From positions 31,761,109 to 31,825,108 of the forward strand of contig CM055896.1 of NCBI GenBank assembly GCA_029582155.1: 64,000 nucleotides of DNA, in the 5' to 3' direction. Below, in pieces: positions 1-14,000 of the stretch. The notes under the pieces were generated by a model that saw only the letters and a program-made list of their open reading frames with translations, ran no database searches and had not been told where the DNA came from. Both the position numbers and the translations under genes were made by a program. Positions within the stretch are counted from its first letter, which is position 1; every line of letters begins with the position of its first letter. Source of the stretch: Panopea generosa. Its lineage: Eukaryota > Mollusca > Bivalvia > Adapedonta > Hiatellidae.

Positions 1-465
1 CTACTACTTCTTCAACTACTACTTCTACTACTACCACTACTACTACTAGTACTACTACCACCATCACTACCACTACGTCTACTACTACTACCACAATTAT
101 GACTACTACAACTGCTACTACCACCACCACTACTACTACTTCTACTACAACCACCATTACTACTTCTAATACTACTATTGCTGCTACTACTACTACCAAT
201 TACATCTGCACCACTACTACTTTTTCTGCTACTACTTACACATCCATCACTACTACTACTACTGCTACAACCACCACTACTACTACTACCACCAATCAGA
301 TTACTGTTACTACTACCACAACTATTACCACCACCACTACTACTGCTTCTATAACTATTATTCCTACTACAACGTCCACCTACGCTATTAATTCTACTAC
401 TACTATCGCCACAACCACTACTACTGAAACCAAAAATGCTAATGCTTCTACTAAAACTACTTCTA

Positions 466-498
<33 letters not shown>

Positions 499-823
499 TT
501 ACTACTACTACTACTACTACTACAACTACTACTGCTACTACTATTTATACTACTACTGCTGCTGCTACTACTACTAATACTACTGCTTCTACTTCTTATA
601 CTGTTACAAGTACTTTTACTGTTCCTACTACTATTACTACTACTACTACAATTACTATTACAAGTACTCCTTCTACTACTGCTACTACTTCAACTACTAC
701 TACTACTCTTATACAACCACTACTACAACTACCACCATCACAACCACCATTATTAATAACACCACTACATCTATCACAACCACTACTACTCTACTTCTAC
801 TACTACTACTACTATTACTACTT

Positions 824-874
<51 letters not shown>

Positions 875-1567
875 TAACAACACCTCCATTACCACTACCA
901 CAATCACGACCACCACTACCACAACTACTACTTCTACTACTATCACCACCAACACCATCACTATTACTACAACTTGTACAACTTCTACATCCACCACTAC
1001 TACTACTTCTACTATAACTACTACTCTAACACCATCACCACTACAACTACCACCATCACGACCAAAATAATTACTACCACGACTACCACCAGCACAACCA
1101 CTACTACTCTACTACTACCACCGTTACTACTACTAATAGTACTACAACTACTACTACTAATACTAATATTACGACAACTAATACTACTACTACCACCAAT
1201 ACCACCACCACCAATACTACTACTACTATTACTACTACTACTACTACCACTACTACTTCTACTACCATTACTACTACTAATATTACTACTATTACTACTT
1301 CACTATTACTACAACTGCTACTTACACCACCAACACTACTTCTACTACTACTACTACTACTACCACCATCACCACTATTTCTACTACTACTTCTACTACC
1401 ACAACCACAGCCACCACCAATACTACTACTACCACCGACACTACGGCTACTACTACTGATACTACTGCCACTACTTCCTCCGTTATCAAACTACAATTTC
1501 TGTCACCACACCAGCACCTCTACCACCTCTTCAATTACTACTACTACAACTCTACAACTTATATAAG

Positions 1568-1609
<42 letters not shown>

Positions 1610-1727
1610 TACTGCTGATGCTGCTGCTACTACTGCTACTGCTACTGCTACTACTTCTACTACTACTACTACTCTACTACTTCTATAAGTACTACTACTA
1701 CTACTACTACTACTAAAACAACTGCTT

Positions 1728-1773
<46 letters not shown>

Positions 1774-1935
1774 ACTACTGTTACTACTTCTGCTACTACT
1801 TCTACTACTACTACTACTATTACAACTACTTTTACTACTTTTATTCCTACTTTTACCACCACTATTACTATAACTACTACTACTTCTAATGCTGCTGCTG
1901 CTGCTACTGCTACTGTTGTTATTTCTGCCACTGAG
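1..1935. repeat. Degenerate ACT/CTA trinucleotide repeat tract
   Basis: Nearly 2 kb of imperfect CTA/ACT triplets with interspersed ACC, TCT and GCT triplets. The plus strand is almost free of G. Long open frames in several phases (poly-Thr, poly-Leu, poly-Tyr on plus; Ser- or Val-rich on minus) are a by-product of the triplet repeat, not evidence of a gene: all phases are open over long stretches and none has a non-repetitive domain. A GCT-rich sub-block lies at 1741-1772. The tract reaches the window edge, so its full length is unknown. Confidence 0.9.
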
Positions 1936-2210
1936 TACACTACACACACGCACACATATATATGCTTCTTTTGTGTTTGCTATTCCCTCTTCTACTTACA
2001 GTTTTATTTCAAATATATGCACACACATGCATTCACGCACATGCTACATATACTAACCTACAAACGCACGTACGTTTCACGTACACACGTACACACAGGC
2101 GGACAAACAAACGCAGTTACACAAGCACCTACGCTACACTCATATACAAACGCATGTCCACATTCACTCAGACTCATACACAAGCACCTACTTTACACAA
2201 AAGTATTTGA
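1936..2210. repeat. CA-rich simple-sequence stretch
   Basis: Follows the triplet tract directly. Contains ACACACAC-type and CATATATA-type runs and imperfect CAC/ACA motifs such as acgcacacatatata and cacgtacacacgtacacac. Two short His/Thr-rich frames here are simple-repeat artefacts. Confidence 0.7.
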
Positions 2211-3763
2211 TCTATAGATAGAATTGTCAAACAATGGTAACGATGGTTTTTCGTTTACAAGCTTTTGCATTAAGGGTTACTTTATAAAGGTGTTTGCCGT
2301 TAAAATTATTTATTTCTTGACTATTAATTGCCATTTATAAAGCTTTGATTTGTCAGATACTTCTAAAAATGCAACTACATTTCAATAGTATGAATGTATT
2401 TTCGATTATCATAATGTAGAACTAAAATGACGGTCACATACAGCATGAATAAACGTTCTTACACTTTCGTCCAAACAAATCTAGAGGAAGTAATGGAATA
2501 TTCTGAACTAGTCAGACAGTATGCACTGGGCAACATATCATATATACCTACTACGACCAACATGTGCATTCCAAATATTGAACTGCGTTAATGTTAACAT
2601 AAGTTAACATTCATTAGACATTAAGTTCATAGCGCTCGGGTCACAAACATTTTCTTGCGCTACATTAAACACTTTAATAACTTATGATGTACACGTACAG
2701 TCCGATCATAGGCTTATTGTACTTTTACACAAATTGAAATAAAAATGTTACTTTTTGAAAACTTGATTGATTTTCATGAAATAAAACACGAAAATTCTGT
2801 GAATTAAAAAAAAACACACTTTTTAAACAAAAAACTGATAGTTTTACTTTCAATTAAGTTATTGTGTTAGAAAAGGATACAATGATATTAATTAATTTAC
2901 TGTTAAAATTCTTACCGTGATAGATTGTGTGTGTTGTTGTTCTCATTGTATTTAAAGAACACAAATAAACGAAAACAGATATACTTGCCACAAACAAACA
3001 TTTGTTAAACTTTTCTTCCTTCTAGATTGATGTAACGATAATTTTCTCTAGAAAGGTATGACAAAATTGTATCAATATTGTAACGTTTTAATTTTCACCC
3101 TGCTTATGCTATGGTTTCTGTTTGAATCTACGTGTATGTATACTCTTTTTGTTATGTTCAATATTTTATATTAAATGATCGTTTGAAGAAAATTCATACA
3201 AAACATAAGGATAATAAGTGTTATGTTCAGCGACTTTCATTACAAGTTATGGTCTTCATCGGGTAAATCACACACAATTATAAAAAGGATAATTATCATT
3301 TTAAGCATATAAACCTCTAATATTTTAAATGATATCAAAATAAGTTCACTAGTGGATTCAGAGGAGGATAGACATTCTATCCCTCCACAAACATCCACCA
3401 CTCACTACTGAATGCTTTAAACATCACTTATACTATTTTGTTTGAACAATAACACAATAACGCCTTAATAATGATAATGAAAAAAGGCAAATACTGGTGA
3501 AGAACTTCTTAGTAGAACATGTATTAGACTGTGAAAATGGCCATATTCCCTCGCCACCATGGACCTCACAACTGTAATGATTATGAGAACATTAACTGAT
3601 TTAAATAAAGCGCGAACGTACATGCCAATAACGATGCACGTTGTGATGTATTTTAACTATTTAAATGCGTAGATGAGTTGATTCATACATAATTTACGCA
3701 AATTCAAAGTTATTTTTTAGAAAAAAGTGAATACAATAAACAAATTTCTGTAACCCCGAATAG

Positions 3764-3796
<33 letters not shown>

Positions 3797-4988
3797 CGAC
3801 CGACGTTATTGTAAATCGCTCAAGCAGACTATAAATTGAGTCCGTTCTGTTGTATTAGGTTTTAACAATCTTAAGTAATGAATACAAAAGAAGATTCTAC
3901 ACAGAGATTACTTACAAAGCACGATATAGAAGAAAAGTTAGAAAACGAAAAAATATTTTTACATTGTATTTAAGAATACAATTATGGTGGTGGTAGTGCA
4001 GTAGATACAGTTAATCTCGATAGAGACAACGGGTTCAATCACAGACTCGATATGATAGTATCTCAAAAAGAACGTTCAGTACTGATTTAACCAATAAATC
4101 GGACTCGAGAGCGATCCATATAAGTTCTGAGCTTCTTCATAATCGAACCAAAATATATTATAGTAACTATAAGATAGACATACATGTATTTACACTCTAT
4201 TAATAAAGTATGGTAGCATAGGAATCTAGGTTCGCACGTTTCAAGTTACATGTAATCAATAGCACATAGAGAGTAGATAATCATTTATTATTTATGATTC
4301 CTCACCGCCAAAATAGTAAGTTTCGCTTGTTTCCTAACATATACCAAACATTTTATTTTCTTCAAACATAACTACAAAGTGATCTATTTCATTTGTGCTC
4401 GGTACAAGTTATCATATCAATTATCATATATTTTATGGTGCACGAGTGTAATACACCCATGACATATTGAGACGTAACATCATACCACGAATGACAGAAA
4501 CAAATATGCCGGACTTTTTCTTGCTTCTTATAGATATGATATGTTAAATAAAATGTAAATGTATTGTTATTCTGAATTATGATATAAAATGAATCTTACA
4601 TTCGTTCTTGTTTGTTATATAATTTATTAAACACGTTACACATAAATCTCGCTTAACATAATATGTTATGCCAATTCGTTTAATCAATTCAATTATAAAT
4701 GAGCACTCATGTAAGAACCTCGATATAGTTTACAATTATCAACTGCTGTGTTAGATTTTACATTCAATTTGGTTTGTTGTGTCCTGAATGTTAAATAAAC
4801 GAACTATAATAGGTGTAAATACGCTGAACGCTTAGGCAAATCAATCGCACAAGGATCAATGATTGTAATAGCGAATTACACTTCCTGTTTGATCATTATA
4901 CCACAAGAAATATACTTTTAAAACAGTGTTGTATTTGTCAGTGGCGTGACAAAGAGAGAAAGAAGCTATACACGTATTAAATACAACA
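2211..4988. other. Upstream flank of the phosphatase gene, no gene seen
   Basis: AT-rich DNA with no open frame of note on either strand and no recognisable RNA gene. A (TA)n run lies at about 3768-3795. The last 170 bases before the start codon (about 4812-4988) reappear upstream of the second signal-peptide exon at about 6548-6728, so they probably contain the 5' UTR and possibly the promoter. I could not assign a TATA box or transcription start with confidence. Confidence 0.5.
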
Positions 4989-5058
4989 ATGGACGGGAAT
5001 ATGATAGTGTTAGTCTATACCTTGTTTACAATGTTTGTCCTCAAGACCCGTTATACAC
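4989..5058 (+). CDS. Phosphatase exon 1: start codon and signal peptide
   Basis: Begins at an ATG in the context ACAACAATGG and encodes 23 codons plus one base: MDGN, a hydrophobic core ([14 protein letters not shown]), then KTRYT. This fits a short signal peptide. It ends at a consensus gtaagt donor in phase 1, matching the phase of exon 2. The whole exon and about 180 bases upstream are duplicated at 6548-6800. Confidence 0.8.
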
Positions 5059-8000
5059 GTAAGTGCATTTTTAAATTGATTTACCTAGACTAAGTGTAAT
5101 GTACGAGTATTATTATAATATGCCGCATTCAATATATCTGTATGATCTTTTGTTCATAATTCGTGTACTAAACAATTACAAAAAGACAGAGCAGATAAAA
5201 GCTGAATAATTCATTAACGCTTATCTACTCGTAGCTGATAAACTTGTTATGTGCACATGATATGTTTGCTGCGGTAGTAGTCCCTGACAGAGATGGGCTT
5301 ATTATGATGTGAAGGTCTGGTGTGCGTTTCATTATAACTTTCGCATGATATGAATTAATATAAAGTGGAATAAAAAGTTTAAGCAAGGAATAACACCGAA
5401 TTACTTAATGTACAAGCGCAAATCGACATTAGTATGTACTGCGCTTTTTAAGTTTATGCCAATTTATTGTGAAAAAAAACTCAGAGATGATATGGAACGC
5501 TCTCGAGTCCGCTTCAGAGCCATTACTGAGTGTTTTGGAGACATCGGACAATGCTTACGATCGAACTTGCAGCCTATGGCGTGATTGGCCATCATGCAAT
5601 CGCCTGCACAACCGCTCCGCTAATAGTCCACACATCTGCTTTCTCTGTTTTGTTGTGAACAGGTCGAAACCAAACGTACTTTTAAATTTGATTTCGTCTT
5701 GCACTTAGTCTACTTTATATAGATTGTGTTGTCCAGTAAACTTTCCTGGATGTGAATGATTGTGCATGTGATTTATATGTGTCTTATAATCTACTCAATG
5801 TGCCATATCTGTATCTGATGATGACTGAACTCAATATAAAGTATCAGATTTTAATCCATTATTATATTCCAATATGTCCTCAATTTCAAAGGCATCCCCG
5901 TCGTCGTCGTTTTGATGAGAATTGTTGAATTCCAACTGTCTCTTGCATTTTCTCTTTTTGAGGCACTCCGTTTGCCAACAGTAACTTGATGTAGTTCATT
6001 ATCAATGTATAAACTATTCAAAGCGAAGTATATAGACATCCAGGAGATAACCGTATTTATAAATAAAGTGGTGCTCGTTGTAAAGTTAATACGATCCTCA
6101 ACTACTTTTGCAACGTTTTTGTCATTTCCGTAGTCTGAAATATAATTTGTATTTAGTTGTCTTGTACACTTTAATTCTTTAAAATAAAACAATTCGTCGC
6201 TCGTTTGCTAGAATAAGAATAATCATTGTTATGTTTCCTCACAGTCTACATAATAATTTGCATCTGTCACTACTACATCAACTTTATCCGAAACTTACCT
6301 GTTATTTTTTTAAGCAGCACTATCAAAACATGTATTGTATCTGTACCTACCGTGCGCATAAATATCAAATTATGTTTAATAGTTAACTTGTGTTATGTTT
6401 ACATACTCTTGAGTCTTGTGTATGCCCTGAACGAGTATTTATATCTGTTTATTTCATTATTATCAATTTTCTTGATGTTTTATGTTTGAAGCTGTTCGCT
6501 GCGTTTTAAGATTTCAAAAAATTGAATCATTATAATAGTCCCAACATATATGTGTAAATACACACAACTCTGAAAGGAAACAAAACACACACGAGTCGGT
6601 GAACGCAATCGCGAATTTTACTTCCTATATGATCTATAAACCACACGAAATTTAAATGTATTAAAGCAGTGTCGTATATGTTAATTACGTGGGAAAAGAA
6701 GGAAGATGCACATCTATTAAATACTACAATGGACGAAACAATTATAGTGTTTATTTCGACCGTTGTTATAATGTGGATTATGGAGGGTCGTTATACCTGT
6801 TAGTGCATTTTTACATTTAACACGTTTACAGGAATTAAACAAGTGTATTATATCATTATTGGCGTATAAGGTCGCATGTTATAGTTAATTGTAATAAAAT
6901 ATATTTGTGTGCCTTCTCAAATAGATATTTATGAATTAATGTCTACGAAAGTTTTTCATTTAAATATAATGATAATTATTATGCATTAGGTTAAACATAT
7001 GCACTCATTCGTGTGCTAGTGTTTCCTGTCCAAAATATAAAGTCATAAAATATGCGAATGCCTTTCATGGGGGCAGACAAGAAAAATTAACCATAAGCTT
7101 CTTTTTACTCTGTTTATTAAACGTTTCTCTCTCTTTCTCACTTCCTCTATCTCTTTTATCATCTCTCGTCGTTTTTTTCTCTAACTCAATCACCTACACT
7201 ATAATTGTTTGTATTAACATAAACATGCTATTTGTTATGTTATACACTGTCAACTTGGTACTTTTAGGAGGAGGGCCGAATCTAATTTGGAAAAACTTGT
7301 GACCGAGCCCTATTTCAAACTATTTGAAATAAAATATGTTTAATCTGATGTAATATATTTGACTGTTATTTCTATATATACTAAGCAAAAGGAAAACGTC
7401 CGTCAATGTAAAACCCGACACATTTATTCTACTTATATTATTCGTGTGTTAGGTATATAGTATGTCAGATCGATAGTATTCTCTGTCAGAGATTGCTTGA
7501 CGATTACGAACGCGCGTTGTTACATGAGCGTTCACTATAGAGCCGATCCTTCGTACTTCCAGTTCGCTTATATATTACACTCATGCCTTAAATACAAATG
7601 TCAAATTTCACTTCTCTCGTGTTGATATGAATTGTTTTTTGTTTTTTTTTGTTTTAGACGTGATAAGATATTTTGGCAACGAAGAACACTGAATTATATG
7701 CACGCACACGCGACATTAGCACAGTGCATTTATTAAATCTATACTAATGTATATTTAGCATGAGTTCATGGAAAGCTGAGAGCTTATACGAGCCTCTCTC
7801 AATACCGCTTCCTGTATAGAACCAGTACAGAGTTATGTTTTAGATGTTACTGGTCGATCTGGGGGTCAAACCCTCATCAGCGGCCACTACTTTATCCACT
7901 ACACTACCGCCCCTGTCATTGTTTGTATAAATCCAGTGTTTTTAACACTGACTTTTGGCATTTTGACTCAAACTGGTTCTCTTTTATTCGGAGTACACAT

Positions 8001-11000
8001 TTACTAGGTTAAGTCTGGTCCGATTAGCTCAGACGATAGCGTATCCGACTATCAATCCAGGGGTTGTAAATTCGAAAACCCCATCCAGCCACTGTCTCTG
8101 TGATTATTCGTGTAGGGTTTTAGTGTCTCGTTATTATTCGTCTCTTATCTTTGATTCAAGTGGGAAAGTTATCAGTTAGTTGCGGAGATGGGTTTGCTCG
8201 AGGTCTGATTAACTTCCAAGGATCCCGTTTAAGAGTGGCTTTGTCAGTTAGCCCTAAAAGCATACACAATTACGATAAACGTTAAAAAATAAATAAAACA
8301 AAACACATTCACGAACGTTAACTAACGTTATCGCAGTATGTTATTTTTTCGTTTAATATGAAACATTTTTAATTGACATTTTATCATTTCACTTTAATTT
8401 TCCTTTTCCTTTTCTAATATTGAAGAGTTACAAAGTGGTCTTAAATATTGAAATATTAAAGTCGTAAACCAAACAAACTTCTAATTACAGTATATGTTTA
8501 CGTTGCACCTCTGTGCTGTTCTAAAGTAGTAGGCGAAATAAGATAACTAGTTTAAATTATGTTTATTTATATCAGCTGTTACAATAGTTTCAACCAGAGG
8601 TCTTGGGTTTGAACCAACGCCCAATCCGATGACGTTTCGAGAACAACACATAGTGTAAGTTCAACACCTGGCACGGACTCGAAATTGGTTATTGTAAACG
8701 ACGTGCTTACTTAAAAAAATCAGCCGCCTCTATATAGTTGTATGGTGATTAGCGTCGTTTCCAACAATACTTCAGTTATATTTGGACGGTATCTACTGGA
8801 AACAGTATTCATAGCGCTGCCAAACTGGACTATCATGCTCCAGACATATGAAATGATACCCCATCAAGTCACATTATACTGACACTGGGCCGACCAGACC
8901 TAGAACTATCCTCTAAATGCTGAACGCCAAGCTAGAAAACTTCTAATGTTATTTTCCAAGTCTTTGCTATGAGCCGGCCCGGGATTGAACCCACGGCAGT
9001 CCACATACCAGGCTAACGCTCAACCTCTACACCATCGCTGTGGTTGAATAATTAGTAAATTAAACTAAATACGTTGGTATTATAATGTGTCAGACAAAAT
9101 TGCATCAATTAGTTTCACTGGTGTATCAGATCGAATGGGTATTTTAACTTTCAATTACAGTAAGTAGGGTGTTGTATTGTCGTCTTACCTTTCTACATAA
9201 TGTCACTAATACTTAAAGGCCTACCATTTAAGTTTTTTGGTGACACGTAGTTATACAGAAGTTAATATAAGCATGTATTTAAGTTTAAAAACAGCATACA
9301 TAATACACTGGTTATGTCAGCTAGCTATTTATTTGATTAATTATAAAGTAAATATATCTAAAAGGTTTGCAATGAAGGTATAACGGAAAAACATCATGGT
9401 TACAAACATCAAGGACCATATATATATACTTTGGCGTGTCAACAATGTATTAATTTTAGAAAAAAAACTTGTGTTAAAATTAATAGGCATGTCTATCATT
9501 ACATGAAACAATCTTGACTATTTCAAACGTCGGAAAAATGCAATTATTAACGCGCGTTTCTGAAAACAATTGTCCAAAACAATAATACAACGTTATATCA
9601 GTTAAGACTACATTCTGTCCAAAAAGCTTTAAGATTTATATGTTAATGTGTACAACAACTTTCAAATTGCTTAATAGTATGACACTCTGTTGAGCACAAA
9701 ACAAGCAACTCTTCATAGAAAATTATAACAGTCACAACAAAACCGAATGGTTTTAAAAGGTTTACACATTTCTCAGCTCCCCATTCATATCCGCTGTACA
9801 TGTATTGAAAATAATATTTAACAAAGTTTAGAAAACTGTATCGATTATTTTACTTTCGGCTTTTATTGACCTAAATTCAACTTGCATAGCTTAGACTAGA
9901 GCTAAAGAATGCATCAAACAACTAACATAGAAGAATTGATTTTATTTTTTAAATTAATTACGAGGTAATACATGCTTTCAAAACTTTATCTATATAATGT
10001 TTTGCTGGTCAGTTAAAATCACCAAGATAAATTCAACAAATTTCAAGTTATATATGGCATTTTCAGAGAAAAAAAACCTTAGAATGAATTTATTTAAACC
10101 ACCGTCCTGCCGCAAGAAATATGCAAACTTTCTCACATTTTTGGAGCCAGCGGAACTCGAACCTAGAACCTTAGCGATGAAAGGTAAGGGGTCTTGAGAC
10201 GGTGCGTTAGACAATTCGGTAACGGAAAATCCTTCAATAAAATTAATTATGTTTTCAAGTTTTCAAACGGTTTAAATTAACTTGTAATTTAGACGGAGAT
10301 AATCCTAAAATAGGCATATCATAAAGAACCATAATCAATACAACAGTATCTACATTTAATTCCGATTAAACGCTGTAGAATCATCTATATTTTGGGTCTG
10401 AAACATAAGGTTGTTGCCATACCATACGAGAGCATTGAGCCAAACTTTGAACCATCAAAAATATTTTCTCATTTTCAATTTTGTTAAATAAACATTTCGT
10501 CTGCGCTTTGAAAGGATGATAGGGACTCACTTTATAACTAAATCTTCGTTTTTTCAATACAATAAGCCTTTAACGCTATTATATATCTACCGGTAAGCAC
10601 GTAAGAATGCGAGATTTACATACAATGCATAGTTATATTGAATTGTGTCTGGTGTACATACTTTTGATCGATATATTTACTTTGTAGTTAAAAGGTAAAC
10701 CTGTTCAATTCATTTTAGATCATAACCGAGATCAATGACAACTAAGTTCGCCCACTGTTTATAAATACGTAAAATATAAATGGTAGATATATATTTAAGG
10801 AATAAAAAAAACTCAAGTATAAGTATTGTGTCAAATCTAGTTATGAAATAAATAATCAACCAAACGATTGTAATAGTTCATTTACTTTGTGTATATTAAA
10901 CTGAAACTGAACAGTTAGATCGTTGTGGTATTTTCACCTACTTGGTGTAACGAAAGGTAGTGAATTTGGTATGTTATCAACCTATTTAATCAATAAGGTT

Positions 11001-14000
11001 TCATATAGTCACTGCAATTATCTAAAACGAATTTCTTTCATAAAATAAAAAACATGCAACATTTTCAGATGCAAATGATCCAATATGCTTTTAAAGGGCA
11101 CTCGATAATAAACTTCGTTTTAACACAAGAATATACATAGTTATTTAAGTCAACAATTGTTTATTTACATACTTTGCATTAAGACACTATCTGTGTAACA
11201 GGAAATACTCATAAACTGCAAAACATTCGACTATCGTTTAAACCAATGCTGCGTCTTGTAAAGTTAAAGAGAATACATCAGGATTTATTTCAAATTTCAA
11301 AAGTAGCTGAAATGATTTGGTTGCCAATATACTGTGGCTATTAATACTCACTGACCCTGTATTGTCAAAAATAGTTGGTTAAACATGCCAAAATAATATA
11401 TTGAAACGGATTGTCCTACGTTAGACAAAAATAGATTTCGTGTTTTAAATGGCAATATATTTTGTGATATATTAAATGAGTCTCGGAGTTTCACGTTTAT
11501 TTCAATTTGATCCTTTTTACAGGCTAACACGTAGTAAAATTGTTTCTTCAAAGAAAGTGTCAGAGTGACGATGCGAAGGTCTTCAAACAGTTTTTAAGTG
11601 ATGTATATTTTTAGAATTGGGGTTAAGTTTCAAATTTGCCACTCCAATTTACATATCGATTTTATTTTACATTTAGGTGGATTTTACACATTGAACTATA
11701 CGGTTTATATTTGTTAATGATACTGATATGTTTTTATCTATTTTGATATATTTGTCGAAGACTTTTATAGCGTTTAGCCCTGATACACTTTTTTCGGGTA
11801 AACAATAGCAACTAAATGATTTTGAAATACACACTGTTTTGGTTGAAAACACAGCGTTTTAAATAACATTCAATTACAATTAATATACCAAATTAGGTTT
11901 GCTGATGTCATAATGTAGTGTTTTAAATAATCGAATATTTATTAGACGCTTTGCTATAGTATGCTGTTATGCACGTTATCAATGATTATCTTTAAACGAT
12001 GTTTGCCTCAATAGACCATATTTTTCTTACATTTATAGTATAGTCAGTATGCCGTCCTTGGAGATATATCAATTATTATCAAATACAACTTTAAGATATA
12101 TATTTACTATTAGTATAGGATGAAAACAAAAATTATATAATTATTGATGGAGACTGTTGTATTTTACAGATTTATTTTGCAGACTTGCAGATTGATAGAG
12201 TGTCGTTGTGTCTTACAGATGCCACGTGTCAATCAAATACAAATGGACTGATGCGATTCGGATCCAAATGCAAAAACATGTGTCACTGTAATAATGTAAC
12301 AGAACAATGTGATGAAAAGGATGGAACTTGTACTACTTCCGGATGTGCTAATGCTTGGATGGGACCTGGATGTCAATACAGTTCGTAGAATTTTCACCAT
12401 TATTAACAGTAGGGTTCAATCATTCTCAGATTTTACAGCTTCCCAGCTGTTGATAACAGCCTGACGAAGTTTTAGCTGACGTTAAAGTCATTAGTTACGG
12501 TAGACCATGTTATATTAATAAAATCGATATAACTTCCATTGTAATTATTTTTTTACAATATTTCTTTGGCGATATAATATCAATGATTTACCGAAGTAAA
12601 GTAAATTCAAATTAATTTAGTAATACGAAACCAAGTAAATTAAATGAACATATCCGTCTCAAGCACAAACACATTACCTCTGAGAGGTTCAACGTTGGTT
12701 TCATCTGTTTGAAATGTTCCTATATGTGTGGTATACTTTACTTCTTCATAGAACATTATTATATCATCTAGCAGTTTATAAAACGGTTATGTATATAATA
12801 TTCTCTAGCTTTTTGTTGAACCCCTGTATTTGCACACTTCTATAGCTGTTGATTAAGCACCGGTATATTTAATATCATTTAGCTGTTCTTAGGGCCGATA
12901 TGTGTTAAATAGTGCGAGGGGGTTTCTGAATGTTTGTAGACTCCAGGCATTATTTACTTATATCAATTATATAATGTACAGTATTGTTATAATGGAATTT
13001 GTAATAGATGTATTTGAGACATATTGTGAAATATTTGACATGCTGCGTCAACTATTCACAGATAGGGTGCTTTTCAAACCATACCAGTTGGATGTATTCA
13101 TGGATTTTTTAATAGTTGTCTATTTATCTGTCTGAAGTGCGTGGTCAAGTGGTAGATCATCGGACCCAGGATCGGAGAGTCGTGGGTTTGATCCCCCACC
13201 ACGGCTGCGTGTGGTGTCCTTTAGCAAGACACTAAATATAAGCATATGCTTCAGACTGGTTCTTGCTACATAGGAAGGCTTCGAACGTTATTTATATAAG
13301 TCGTAATGAACACAATCGTAGTAAAATAAATCAAAAGTGTATATTTATTATTTGCTGTGACCCTCGATACAGGAGATATTACATCCATGGAAAAAAGTCA
13401 GCATAGTAGTAACATTGACCCACCGGAGTATTCTGAGAGAGCCATAGATGGTAACATAACAACGTGCAGCAGAACATCGACAAATGATAGCTTCCCTTGG
13501 TGGAGACTCTGGCTACCTCGGAAGGAACTTATCACGGGACTTGTGCTGGTAACAGACACAAACAAATTAGGTAAATGGAGTTATAAAATTATCTCAAACA
13601 TATGTGTACAATTGTATAATGAAGATAAGTTATAATACTGCGCTCCGTTCATGACATTATCGAATAAGCAGGTAGGTTCATTTTATAAAGAACCAGGTAA
13701 GATAAGGGTCGAATTTTGGCCCCGAATGACTTTTCGTGAAATACATACAAATTTATCTCATAATGTTTAAATTGCGACAAAACACTAAATATGTGTTGTT
13801 GGTTTCTTTGCTTGAAAGAAAACTGTGTTAATTTATTATCACGATGGTACAACGTACAGCGGATAATGCCCTATTTTTTTTTCTAAAGTTCAGTATTACA
13901 GTTGTCACTCAAAACTATACTTTAATGATGAAACATGCGATTCTCTGCCAACCTTAACATTCAAAAACCGGTTTCTATGTGTACATTTTACTCAATAACG

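Larger units (their letters stand above)
5059..12182 (+). other. Intron 1
   Basis: About 7.1 kb. Holds the second signal-peptide exon (6729-6798), tRNA-like repeats at 7849-7917, 8013-8303, 8800-9045 and 10140-10225, and at 11330-11640 one copy of a sequence that recurs in introns 9 and 11. Short open frames at 5469-5708 (plus) and 5851-6192 (minus) show no recognisable domain. Confidence 0.7.

Noticed and set aside
99..1070. 323-codon Thr-rich open frame, possible mucin
   Set aside because: All phases of the triplet tract are open, with no signal peptide, no non-repetitive segment and no splice context. It is a by-product of the ACT repeat.
5851..6192. 113-codon minus-strand gene in intron 1
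   Set aside because: No recognisable motif, no supporting splice sites or neighbours. It cannot be separated from a chance frame.
8013..8090. Functional tRNA gene
   Set aside because: A and B boxes are present, but no acceptor stem closes and the body matches the other family 1 SINE copies.
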